A program made the translations under genes and the position numbers. The notes beneath the pieces were generated by a model. It saw only the letters and a list, made by a program, of their open reading frames with translations. It ran no database searches and was not told the origin of the DNA. Of a stretch of DNA of 20,740 bases, positions 1-5,861 are shown piece after piece; position 1 is the stretch's first letter; every line of letters begins with the position of its first letter. Origin of the DNA: Sphingomonas sp. CCH10-B3 (lineage in GTDB: Bacteria > Pseudomonadota > Alphaproteobacteria > Sphingomonadales > Sphingomonadaceae); contig NZ_LSIJ01000099.1 in assembly GCF_001556185.1 (NCBI RefSeq), positions 1-20,740 on the forward strand. The letters are read 5' to 3'.

Positions 1-13
1 AACGGTCGGGATG

Positions 14-51
14 CTTAGCGTACGTTTTCGAACATTCTCTCACCGGCCCCC
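14..51 (-). repeat. Terminal inverted repeat of a Tn3-family transposon
   Basis: Read on the minus strand, this 38-bp stretch begins with GGGGG and ends with ACGTACGCTAAG. That is the length and the two ends expected of a Tn3-family (Tn21/Tn501-like) terminal repeat. The GGGG outer end lies at 51, so the transposon body lies to the left, outside the window. The next base, 52, is exactly where recognisable VirD4 coding sequence resumes, which supports a transposition junction. The 5-bp target duplication on this side would be TATCT (52-56). Confidence 0.75.
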
Positions 52-624
52 TATCTGGTGCTGCCGCCCGATCGGCTCGCCACCTATGCCCGGTGGCTGC
101 GCCTGATGCTGGCGCAAGGGTTGACCGATCTGGCGCGCGCGCCGGCCTCCCCCGCCCGCCCCGTCCTGTTCCTGCTCGATGAGTTCGCCGCCCTCGGCCG
201 CCTCGAACCCGTCGAGCGCGCTATGGGCCTCATGGCCGGCTACGGCATCCAGCTCTGGCCGATCCTGCAAGACGTTCACCAGCTCCGCGCGCTCTACGAG
301 CGCCGTGCCGGCACCTTCTTGTCCAACGCCGGCGTCTTGCAGATATTCGGGGTCAACGATCACGACAGTGCCAAGCTCGTCTCCGATCTGCTCGGCCAGG
401 AGACGGTCGTGTTCGAGACCATGAGCCGCGCGATCGACAGCGACGAAACCGGCATATCGTTCGGCGCGCAGCATGTCGCTCGCCCGCTGCTCACGCCGGA
501 TGAAGTCCGCACGCTGCGCGAGGATTACCAGCTCCTGTTCCTCGCGGGGCAACGGCCGATCGTCGCCGCCAAGCTCAAATACTATGCCGATCGCGAGTTC
601 GCGGGCCGCTTCGACAAGGCGTGA
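52..624 (+). pseudogene. virD4: VirD4/TraG-type conjugal coupling protein, 3' fragment
   Basis: This is the C-terminal third of a type IV coupling protein, the inner-membrane hexameric ATPase that hands the relaxosome to the mating-pair channel. What remains, about 190 codons, starts at YLVLPPDRL. It carries the Walker B segment VLFLLDEFAALG and the downstream conserved blocks (GYGIQLWPILQDVHQL, FLSNAGVLQIFG). The N-terminal membrane anchor and Walker A are missing. The family is normally well over 500 residues, so the gene was cut by the Tn3-family insertion whose outer repeat ends at base 51. The frame stays open leftward into that repeat as far as a stop at 16-18, and a GTG at 58 could serve as an accidental start. 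The fragment lacks an ATPase P-loop and is almost certainly non-functional unless the left part survives beyond the transposon. Confidence 0.85.
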
Positions 625-877
625 GGCCGTTTAAACGGTGCGTGGATCTCGCGCCGGAAAAATCGGGCGGCCCTGGGAAGCCCGTAGAGCGCCATAGGCG
701 GTTCCGACGCCGAAAACCCTGACCTACGCCCGGAATGAGGCCGGGCGGGCCGGAAATCGCCCCCTGTGGGGACGTTTCCGCCTCCTCTACCCTCTCGATC
801 AGAACGCCCACATATCCGCTTGGCTTTTCTGGAAAGCCATTTTCGGCGGCTGGGTTCAATGATGCGCTGGCGATAGG
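625..877. other. Non-coding stretch downstream of virD4
   Basis: No convincing gene lies here; the open frames are GC-rich shadows. It holds the palindrome CCGTTTAAACGG directly after the virD4 stop (627-638). It also holds a hairpin with 7-bp arms TGGCTTT/AAAGCCA and a 5-base loop (821-839), followed by TTTT (840-843), which could be a weak terminator or an oriT-type inverted repeat. I found no recognisable nic consensus. Confidence 0.4.
628..637. repeat. Palindrome CGTTTAAACG, copy 1
   Basis: A 10-bp perfect palindrome (12 bp with flanking C and G: CCGTTTAAACGG), three bases after the virD4 stop. It is identical to copies at 4875-4884 and 8145-8154. Confidence 0.5.
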
Positions 878-894
878 GGTGTGACGGTCACACC
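878..894. promoter_or_regulatory. 17-bp near-perfect palindrome, candidate operator
   Basis: The sequence GGTGTGAC-G-GTCACACC is a perfect inverted repeat with 8-bp arms around one base. Such a compact dyad is typical of a dimeric repressor site. It lies between virD4 and the origin. The protein that would bind it is not identified. Confidence 0.45.
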
Positions 895-917
895 ACACCC
901 CAAATCAACAAAAGCGT

Positions 918-1012
918 GCCGGCGAAGCCGGCTCATTTTGGGGATGCCGGGTGGGAGGATCGCATAGCGATCCGGGGCGGCCGAAGGCCGCGAGCCGGCG
1001 GGGCGGAGCCCC
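918..1012. repeat. Array of four short hairpins with three-base loops
   Basis: Four consecutive perfect inverted repeats, each with a 3-base loop: GCCGGC-GAA-GCCGGC (918-932), GGATCGC-ATA-GCGATCC (957-973), GCGGCC-GAA-GGCCGC (977-991) and GGGGC-GGA-GCCCC (1000-1012). They differ in sequence but share geometry. They sit just before the DnaA box and AT-rich part of the origin. A role in single-strand priming, replication termination or relaxase recognition is possible; none is shown. Confidence 0.5.
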
Positions 1013-1067
1013 AAGAGGCGGTGCTTTTCTTCCTTTCAACGTCGCATCAAGCGGGGCGGCCTAAAGT

Positions 1068-1367
1068 TATCCACAGCCTCGCCCTAGTGTTAATATATGG
1101 GTTTAGAGTCGTGTTACGGGATTTGGGCGGTTTTATAGTGCGTTGAAAATAATGTATTAATTGGCGTTTTTGTGACGCGTGGTGAATCCGCTCTGACGAA
1201 AAAGCGAATCCAGAGTGACGATAGGGTGAATCCACTCTGACGATAGGCCCGCCCCCTCCAAGCGTAATCGGAATGACGATAGCGCGGGGGTGAATCTGAA
1301 ATGACGATAATCCGCTTGCGTATGTGAAATGACGATAGTAGCTGTGGCGTTAGTGAAATGACGATAG
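1068..1367. other. oriV: Candidate vegetative origin (oriV)
   Basis: The stretch combines the usual parts of an iteron origin. There is a perfect DnaA box TTATCCACA at 1068-1076 and an AT-rich segment at about 1085-1175 (TTAATATA, AATAATGTATTAATT). Seven 22-bp repeats ending in TGACGATAG or a close variant follow (1181-1367), and the replication initiator gene comes directly after. The order DnaA box, AT-rich region, iterons, rep is the evidence; function is inferred. Confidence 0.75.
1181..1367 (+). repeat. Iterons: seven 22-bp repeats
   Basis: Copies lie at 1181-1202, 1203-1224, 1225-1246, 1261-1282, 1289-1310, 1317-1338 and 1346-1367. The first three are in exact 22-bp tandem; the rest are spaced 28-36 bp start to start. 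The 3' half TGACGATAG is the most conserved part, and the 5' half varies between GGTGAATC and looser forms. These are the expected binding sites of the adjacent initiator. The last copy contains its ATG. Confidence 0.8.
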
Positions 1368-2470
1368 ACTCCGCCCCTTCCCTGTTTGACGCGCCGATCG
1401 CCGCGCCGTCCACGGCCGTGGACGGCGACGATCGCACGCCGCTGCTGCCGGTGCGGCACCCTAACCAAGACCTGTTCATCTGCGATGTTCTCGACGCCAT
1501 CCCCAAGGACGACATGGCCTCGATGGAGCATCCGGTTTTCTCGCTCTCGACCAAGCCCGACAACCGGATGCGGCGCTATGAGCATAACGGCAACGTTATC
1601 GAGATTATCCCCTCGGGCAAGGGGCTGGCGACGATCCACGACAAGGACATATTGATCTACTGTATTTCGCAGCTCGTCGCGAAGATGAATCAGGGCCAGC
1701 AACCTAGCCGCACGGTGCGCCTGCAAGCCTATGACATGCTCGTCGCCACCAACCGGCAAACCAGCGGCGAAGGCTATCGGCTGATGGCCGACGCCCTCAC
1801 CCGCCTGCGCGGGACCACGGTGCGGACCAATATCCAGACGGGCGGTGTCGAGGAAACGCGGATTTTCGGGCTGATCGAAGAAGCCAGAATCACACGCAAG
1901 ACGTTCGACGGCCGTATGCTCGATCTGGAAATCACCCTGTCGGATTGGGTCTATCGCTCGGTCATCAGCAAGAATGTTCTGACGCTTCACCGCGACTATT
2001 TCCGGCTCCGCAAGCCGTTCGAGCGGCGCATGTATGAGCTGGCCCGCAAGCATTGCGGCGTGAAGGACGAATGGAAGATCGGCCTGGAGCTGCTGCAAAA
2101 GAAATGCGGCTCGAACAGCCCGCTCCGGGTGTTACGGGCCTTGGTCAAGAAGGTCTGCGAGCATGACGCGGACCACGGCCATTTCCCCGACTATGCGGTG
2201 ACGATGAATGATGACGTGATCCTGTTCCGCAACCGCTCGGGCCTCAAGTCCAAGCCCGATCCGCTCGCCAACGCCGGCGACGATGCGCCCTATATCGACC
2301 CGGAAACCATGCACGACGCCAAGACGGCCGCGCCAGGCTATGACGTGTATGCGCTTTATGACGAATGGGTGTCGTGGTGGCACGACATGGGCAAGCCCGA
2401 GCTGAAAAGCCCCCGCGCCGCTTTCCTAGGCTTCTGCAAGAAACGGCACGAACGCAAGCCACTGCGCTGA
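1358..2470 (+). CDS. repA: Plasmid replication initiator protein A (RPA family)
   Basis: This 370-residue protein has the core of the replication initiator A family (RPA, Pfam PF10134). Recognisable blocks are DLFICDVLDAIPKDDMASMEHPVFSLS (split in the family as LFICD and MEHPVFSL), the RYEHNGNVIEIIPSG stretch, ATIHDKDILIYC, and the winged-helix-like region near residues 110-220 (LRGTTVRTNIQTGG, LTLHRDYFRL, FERRMYELARKHCG). It should bind the iterons just upstream and open the origin together with DnaA. The ATG at 1358 is the first possible start after an in-frame TGA at 1325-1327. It lies inside the last iteron and has no clear ribosome binding site, so occupancy of the origin probably also represses synthesis. 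The gene ends just before a hairpin and the first CATG box cluster. The length fits a complete protein. Confidence 0.9.
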   Translation: MTIDSAPSLFDAPIAAPSTAVDGDDRTPLLPVRHPNQDLFICDVLDAIPKDDMASMEHPVFSLSTKPDNRMRRYEHNGNVIEIIPSGKGLATIHDKDILIYCISQLVAKMNQGQQPSRTVRLQAYDMLVATNRQTSGEGYRLMADALTRLRGTTVRTNIQTGGVEETRIFGLIEEARITRKTFDGRMLDLEITLSDWVYRSVISKNVLTLHRDYFRLRKPFERRMYELARKHCGVKDEWKIGLELLQKKCGSNSPLRVLRALVKKVCEHDADHGHFPDYAVTMNDDVILFRNRSGLKSKPDPLANAGDDAPYIDPETMHDAKTAAPGYDVYALYDEWVSWWHDMGKPELKSPRAAFLGFCKKRHERKPLR

Positions 2471-2475
2471 TCCCT

Positions 2476-2511
2476 TATGTGGACAAGCGTTCATGTCCAC
2501 ATGCAAACATA
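2476..2511. repeat. CATG box cluster 1 with inverted repeat after repA
   Basis: The tetramers TATG, CAAG, CATG, CATG and CATA start at 2476, 2484, 2492, 2500 and 2508, an exact 8-bp period with 4-bp spacers. The same bases also form a hairpin with 9-bp arms ATGTGGACA/TGTCCACAT (2477-2485 and 2494-2502). It could be a partition site, a terminator-like stem for repA, or both; no T-run follows. Confidence 0.5.
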
Positions 2512-2559
2512 TCGACTGATCCGCCTTTGTCACTTTCTGGTCGATAGCTACGGACTCGA

Positions 2560-3024
2560 CTACAGGTGAAGTCCAAGAAAGGATGCGCCGGGAACCGGGT
2601 TGAAGGAAATCGGCTCCGCCGCGACGAAACCAAGAGTCTCATACAGCTTGCGCGCGGGGACGAACTTCGCTTGCACATCGAGCCTCATTTCGCTGTAGCC
2701 CACAGTGCGAGCTTCCTCGATCAGACGTTCAGCGAGCGCGCGACCAAGATGCCGTCCCTGAGCCTGGGGACGAACATATAGTCGTTTCATCTCGCATATC
2801 TCGTGTGTGACTTGGCGCATCGCTACGCAGCCTTCGATTTCCCCCTCCCGGTCCGCAAGCAGCACGCATCCTTTGGGCGCCGCATACTTCCCAGGCAAGT
2901 TTGCAAACTCAGCGTCATTATTCTGATAGTCGAGATTGACCGGCGAATTAGCGATGAACTCACGCCAGATGCCCAGCACCGAAGCTGTGTCACGAGGAAA
3001 GATCGCGTGCCTAATAACTACCAT
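2560..3024 (-). CDS. GNAT-family N-acetyltransferase
   Basis: This 154-residue protein has the GNAT fold signature. The acetyl-CoA pyrophosphate loop appears as RPQAQGRHLGRAL (Q-x-x-x-G), preceded by the beta-4 strand EMKRLYVRP and followed by the C-terminal ARKLYETLGF block. It would transfer an acetyl group from acetyl-CoA to an amine; the substrate cannot be read from the sequence. I chose the ATG at 3024 because similarity to the family begins at MVVIRHA. The frame stays open further upstream but that part has no domain character. The gene sits between CATG box clusters 1 and 2, on the same strand as the partition genes. It could be drug resistance, protein acetylation or an antitoxin-like activity; nothing nearby decides. 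Confidence 0.75.
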   Translation of the reverse strand: MVVIRHAIFPRDTASVLGIWREFIANSPVNLDYQNNDAEFANLPGKYAAPKGCVLLADREGEIEGCVAMRQVTHEICEMKRLYVRPQAQGRHLGRALAERLIEEARTVGYSEMRLDVQAKFVPARKLYETLGFVAAEPISFNPVPGASFLGLHL

Positions 3025-3084
3025 AGCGTGATTGCTTCGCCGAAAATCGTGGCGGCAATAGGACAGTGTCATGGCGTTAACTGC

Positions 3085-3104
3085 CATGTTTGCATGTGAA
3101 CATG
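3085..3104. repeat. CATG box cluster 2
   Basis: Three CATG tetramers at 3085, 3093 and 3101, separated by the 4-bp spacers TTTG and TGAA, upstream of the acetyltransferase gene. Its last 19 bases are identical to those of cluster 3. Confidence 0.6.
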
Positions 3105-3116
3105 ACGACATTGAGT

Positions 3117-3470
3117 TTAACTTCGGCCCAGGCTCCTTCCGATCAACCAAAGCTGGAAAACATGGGCCGCCACGAACGCGCCTCCAATAAAGATCGGGGA
3201 CGGTAACAGCATCCCCTCCTGCCCCGGCCTCGGCGTTAGGGTCATCGCGGTAACATTGAACAGCCCCAGCACACAGATCGCAAGGAAGGGCGTGAAGCTG
3301 AGAGCTAGAACGCGAGGTGCGGACCAATTCACCAAATTGGAAAGCGGCTCTGATCGTGAAAGCCGCCATTGCATCGGCAGTTTCCTTTCCTGCCGGAAAC
3401 GGGCGTTTGCCCGGATGGACAATCCGATCATCACCAGTGCGAAGATGGCGGACACGATTAGCACGTCCAT
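3117..3470 (-). CDS. Small membrane protein of unknown function
   Basis: This 117-residue protein has three likely transmembrane segments at about residues 3-20, 52-76 and 90-112. A basic, tryptophan-containing loop lies between the first two (RFRQERKLPMQWRLSRSEP). The motif LPMQWRL followed by WSAPRVLALSFTP faintly recalls the DUF1648/SdpI N-terminal pattern, but I would not name it on that. It is on the minus strand, 39 bp downstream of the ribbon-helix-helix partition gene, and it is flanked by CATG clusters 2 and 3. Its transcription may therefore be linked to the partition operon. No catalytic motif is visible. Confidence 0.55.
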   Translation of the reverse strand: MDVLIVSAIFALVMIGLSIRANARFRQERKLPMQWRLSRSEPLSNLVNWSAPRVLALSFTPFLAICVLGLFNVTAMTLTPRPGQEGMLLPSPIFIGGAFVAAHVFQLWLIGRSLGRS

Positions 3471-3488
3471 GAGTTTTCCCCTAAGCTA

Positions 3489-3508
3489 TATGTTTGCATG
3501 TGAACATG
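3489..3508. repeat. CATG box cluster 3
   Basis: TATG (3489), CATG (3497) and CATG (3505) are spaced by TTTG and TGAA. The 19-mer ATGTTTGCATGTGAACATG at 3490-3508 is identical to the one in cluster 2. The phase continues weakly with CTTG at 3513. The cluster sits between the ribbon-helix-helix gene and the small membrane-protein gene. Confidence 0.6.
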
Positions 3509-3509
3509 C

Positions 3510-3824
3510 TCACTTGCCTACAGGACTTTCCCCCATCTTTCGGAGCCAGTCGTTGAACGCCTCGGCCATCGCGTCCTGCAAGCTCATGCCGTGCTTGCGG
3601 GCGGTCATGTGCATGGCGAACGACATTTCCGGGCTGAAATAGCCCGTCATCGCCTTCTTGCCCTGACGGCTCGGCGCAACCGGGCTGCTGCTCGAACTGC
3701 TGCCGGTGCCTACGCCAGTGCTGCGGGCGATCGGCGCGGCCGCCCTTCCCTCCGGCTCGGCCGTCGCCGGCGTCGGCGCTGCGTCCCGATCCCGCAATGC
3801 AAGCAATGATCCCTTCCGGCTCAT
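3510..3824 (-). CDS. parB: Ribbon-helix-helix centromere-binding protein (ParB/ParG-like)
   Basis: This 104-residue protein has a flexible, low-complexity N-terminal half (about residues 1-54, rich in Ser, Ala and Pro, with a run of serines). It is followed by a compact C-terminal domain that fits a ribbon-helix-helix: a short strand KAMTGYFS, then two helices around ARKHGMSLQDAMAEAFNDWLRKM (conserved turn HGMSLQ). This layout, disordered tail plus RHH dimer, is that of ParG and other type Ib centromere-binding proteins. The tail often stimulates the partner ATPase. Its ATG overlaps the parA stop in ATGA (3821-3824), so the two are translationally coupled. It should bind the nearby CATG boxes and repress its own operon; that is inference from context. 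No homology to classical large ParB is seen. Confidence 0.7.
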   Translation of the reverse strand: MSRKGSLLALRDRDAAPTPATAEPEGRAAAPIARSTGVGTGSSSSSSPVAPSRQGKKAMTGYFSPEMSFAMHMTARKHGMSLQDAMAEAFNDWLRKMGESPVGK

Positions 3825-4474
3825 GCGCTGGCCCTCCGCTTCCTATCTGCTGGCATGTTTACATGTTCACATGCCCACTTGTAAAGCTGACGCACCTCAT
3901 CGGCCGCCTTGCCATTCGGTTCGATCTCCATCACGGTTTTTCCCTCGGTCGCCGCATGGCGGAACGCGGCGCGATCCGCGACATGCAGCGGGCAGGCGTC
4001 CAGCCCGTAACCCTGCACGAGCTGCGCCGCCTCGTCATACATGCGTGGCGCGGTCGGGCTTCCCGCCGTGAAGATCACGAAAGCGGGCTTGCCGCGCATC
4101 TTCACAAGGCTGGCCGTGGTCTTGATCGCGGCCAGGTCGAACGCGCTCGGCCGACAAGGTATCAACACCAGGTCGGCCGCCTCGACGGCGGCGCTGGCGG
4201 CGCTGTCGGCATGGGGCGGGGTGTCGATCACGATGAACTCCGCGCCCTGCGCCGTCGCTTGCTCGATCTTGGCGGCAAGGCGAGGGGGGGCGCTGTCGAT
4301 CACGACCGGGGGCGCGTCCTGCCGCCATGCCGCCCATTGGCTCGCCGTCGCCTGCGGGTCGAGGTCGATCACCAGCGCGGTATGCCCGGAATCCTCGGCG
4401 GCTGCGGCCAGGTGCAAGGCGAGGGTGGTCTTGCCCGCGCCCCCCTTCTGGCTGATGATCGCGATTGTTGGCAT
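3821..4474 (-). CDS. parA: ParA-family partition ATPase (type Ib)
   Basis: This 217-residue protein of the MinD/ParA Walker ATPase class moves plasmid copies over the nucleoid. It has the deviant Walker A motif KGGAGKTT at residues 10-17, Walker A' VIDLDPQ at 35-41 and Walker B FIVIDTPP at 80-87. It lacks the N-terminal DNA-binding extension of type Ia ParA, and its length fits type Ib. I chose the ATG at 4474, although the frame is open to 4498. The motif starts right after it (MPTIAIIS), and a good ribosome binding site, AAGGA, lies 7 bases upstream. The start codon falls inside CATG cluster 5, suggesting autorepression by the downstream RHH protein. The 3' end encodes CATG cluster 4 in frame. 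It is followed by the RHH gene with a 4-base ATGA overlap. Confidence 0.92.
   Translation of the reverse strand: MPTIAIISQKGGAGKTTLALHLAAAAEDSGHTALVIDLDPQATASQWAAWRQDAPPVVIDSAPPRLAAKIEQATAQGAEFIVIDTPPHADSAASAAVEAADLVLIPCRPSAFDLAAIKTTASLVKMRGKPAFVIFTAGSPTAPRMYDEAAQLVQGYGLDACPLHVADRAAFRHAATEGKTVMEIEPNGKAADEVRQLYKWACEHVNMPADRKRRASA
3854..3873. repeat. CATG box cluster 4, inside the 3' end of parA
   Basis: CATG at 3854, 3862 and 3870, with spacers TTTA and TTCA; the phase continues to CTTG at 3878. The boxes are embedded in coding sequence for the C-terminal ACEHVNMP of ParA, so they are maintained alongside a protein constraint. Confidence 0.5.
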
Positions 4475-4515
4475 GTGAATATCCTTACATGAACTCATGT
4501 TTGCATGTGGTCATA
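4472..4515. promoter_or_regulatory. CATG box cluster 5 over the parA start (operator/centromere candidate)
   Basis: Tetramers at 4472 (CATG), 4480 (TATC), 4488 (CATG), 4496 (CATG), 4504 (CATG) and 4512 (CATA) keep an exact 8-bp phase over 44 bp. The first box contains the parA start codon read on the minus strand, and the cluster spans its ribosome binding site. This is the longest cluster and the best candidate for an autoregulatory operator that may double as the centromere. Confidence 0.6.
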
Positions 4516-4549
4516 GCGCAAACGGCTATCGGATGAAAGGGCAGGGCGT

Positions 4550-5191
4550 CTAGCCGTCCTCGCCGCCCTCATCCTCGCTGTCATCGTCCAGCGCCTCATG
4601 GCTCATCTGGCCGTGATCCTCGATCGGGCAAAGCGGCGCTCCGGCCTGCTCAAGCCATTTGCGCGCGGTCCTCGCGGTATAGCCGCACGTCGCGCACTCG
4701 CATTTCAGCATCCGGGTTTTCTGCTTCTTGGGCGCGGTCGACTCCCCGTCCGTGTCGAGACGGGCATGGGGGAGGGGGCCAGCGGCATCGAGGATCGGTG
4801 CGACGGCCGCAAGGAACGCCTCGCCGGGGGTGGTGGCGCGCATAGGCCCGACCAACCCCAGCCCCAGCGCGACCCGTTTAAACGCCTTCCCATGCCCTGC
4901 CGGGATGCCGACGGCGGCATGGACCAGCTCATGCGCGAGGATGGCCGCGATCTGCGCCGGCATCGCATCGGGCGCGTGCGCTAGGTCCGGGCGAATGAAG
5001 ATTTCAAAATGCCCGTCCGCGCTAAGTCGGTTGTCCCAGCACTCACCGATCGCCTTGCCCTTCGCGCCTCTGCTGGTGAAGCCGATCGCCACGCGTACGC
5101 GGTCGGGCAGGGGGGCGTCCAGCGCCTCGAACAGCAGAGCCATGCCCTGCGCCACGGCATTGAGCCAGCTTTCGCGGGTTTCGTGGGTCAT
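4550..5191 (-). CDS. SprT-like zinc metalloprotease-domain protein
   Basis: This 213-residue protein has a metallopeptidase motif HELVH at residues 87-91 with a third likely zinc ligand, His100, in AGHGKAF, the SprT arrangement. A C-terminal zinc ribbon follows with C164, C166, C169 and a distal CP at 188, plus H193. It ends in an acidic tail (DDDSEDEGGEDG). SprT/Spartan-type proteins are linked to DNA-protein crosslink handling, but the substrate here is unknown. The ATG at 5191 is preceded by AAGGGAG, 8 bases away, a strong ribosome binding site. The longer open frame upstream is not needed. Plasmid-borne SprT-like genes occur in other proteobacteria as accessory maintenance genes. The 3' part contains one CGTTTAAACG palindrome (4875-4884). 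Confidence 0.8.
   Translation of the reverse strand: MTHETRESWLNAVAQGMALLFEALDAPLPDRVRVAIGFTSRGAKGKAIGECWDNRLSADGHFEIFIRPDLAHAPDAMPAQIAAILAHELVHAAVGIPAGHGKAFKRVALGLGLVGPMRATTPGEAFLAAVAPILDAAGPLPHARLDTDGESTAPKKQKTRMLKCECATCGYTARTARKWLEQAGAPLCPIEDHGQMSHEALDDDSEDEGGEDG
4875..4884. repeat. Palindrome CGTTTAAACG, copy 2
   Basis: The same 10-bp palindrome, here inside the SprT-like coding region. Confidence 0.45.
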
Positions 5192-5594
5192 CGTCTTTAC
5201 TCCCTTCAAATCGCCTGTCCGGCGATGGCCATGCCATCGGCCGGAACACGGACGCCCAAGAACGCCGGCGAGAGAGGGGGGCAGCGGGAATCTGCGGGAG
5301 TGGTGCGCGGCGCAGGGAGGCGCAGCCGAGTGAGCCACGGTCCCGCTGATTGCCGTTGCGGGGGAGAGGCGGCCGGGACCGCCTTTCCCCCGGCGCTGCT
5401 GCGCGAGATCCGCGCAGCGATCTCGCTTCCGCCATGTGGATCGTTACCTTGGGCCAAGACCGCTTGCGGGCTTGGGGAGCGTGAGCGACTAGAGCCACGG
5501 TGCCGCGCCAGCGGCAGGCGCATAATCACCGCACCCATTGCCAAAATCAGATTCTGTGACTACATTGGGACTACGTTTTCAGAAGGAAATCCCA
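5192..5594. other. Divergent intergenic region with hairpins
   Basis: The stretch lies between the minus-strand SprT-like gene and the plus-strand toxin-antitoxin operon; I see no gene in it. It contains a perfect stem CGATGGC-CAT-GCCATCG (5223-5239) and an 8-bp stem GCGAGATC/GATCTCGC with an 8-base loop (5403-5426). The decamer GAGCCACGGT occurs twice in direct orientation, at about 5332 and 5493. The right end carries the toxin-antitoxin promoter. Confidence 0.4.
5538..5574 (+). promoter_or_regulatory. Putative promoter and operator of the toxin-antitoxin operon
   Basis: TTGCCA (5538-5543) and TACATT (5561-5566) are separated by 17 bp, a reasonable sigma-70-type match just upstream of the antitoxin. 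The hexamer GACTAC occurs twice (5558-5563 and 5569-5574), 11 bp start to start and overlapping the -10. That spacing is close to one helical turn, as expected for cooperative binding by an antitoxin or antitoxin-toxin complex. Confidence 0.45.
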
Positions 5595-5861
5595 ATGGCT
5601 GTTTCCGACACCTATGTCCGCGCCAGGATCGACAATACGACGAAGGAACGCGCCACCGCCGCGCTGGGCGCGATGGGCCTTTCGATCTCCGACGCTATCC
5701 GGCTGCTGATGCTGCGTATCGCCGACGAACGGCGCTTGCCTTTCGAGGTCAAGGTTCCGAACGCCGCGACACGCGAGGCAATGGCAGAGCTGGCGGCGGG
5801 GAAGGGGACCAAGTTCGCCAGCGTCGATGCGCTGATGGCGGACCTCCATGCGGACGATTGA
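5595..5861 (+). CDS. dinJ: RelB/DinJ-family antitoxin
   Basis: This 88-residue antitoxin has an N-terminal ribbon-helix-helix with the DinJ pattern: a strand DTYVRARID followed by helices in KERATAALGAMGLSISDAIR, where the LGLS-like turn is MGLSISDAI. The C-terminal part, VPNAATREAMAELAAGK, would wrap the toxin. The ATG at 5595 has GAAGGA 7 bases upstream; the frame is open to 5538 but that part lies in the promoter. The 3' end overlaps the toxin gene by 14 bases (5848-5861). It should neutralise the toxin and repress its own promoter, where two GACTAC hexamers are visible. Confidence 0.88.
   Translation: MAVSDTYVRARIDNTTKERATAALGAMGLSISDAIRLLMLRIADERRLPFEVKVPNAATREAMAELAAGKGTKFASVDALMADLHADD

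Noticed and set aside
821..843. Hairpin TGGCTTT/AAAGCCA with TTTT as the virD4 terminator or oriT
   Set aside because: The stem has few GC pairs and lies 200 bp after virD4. I could not find a nic consensus, so neither reading is supported enough to assert.
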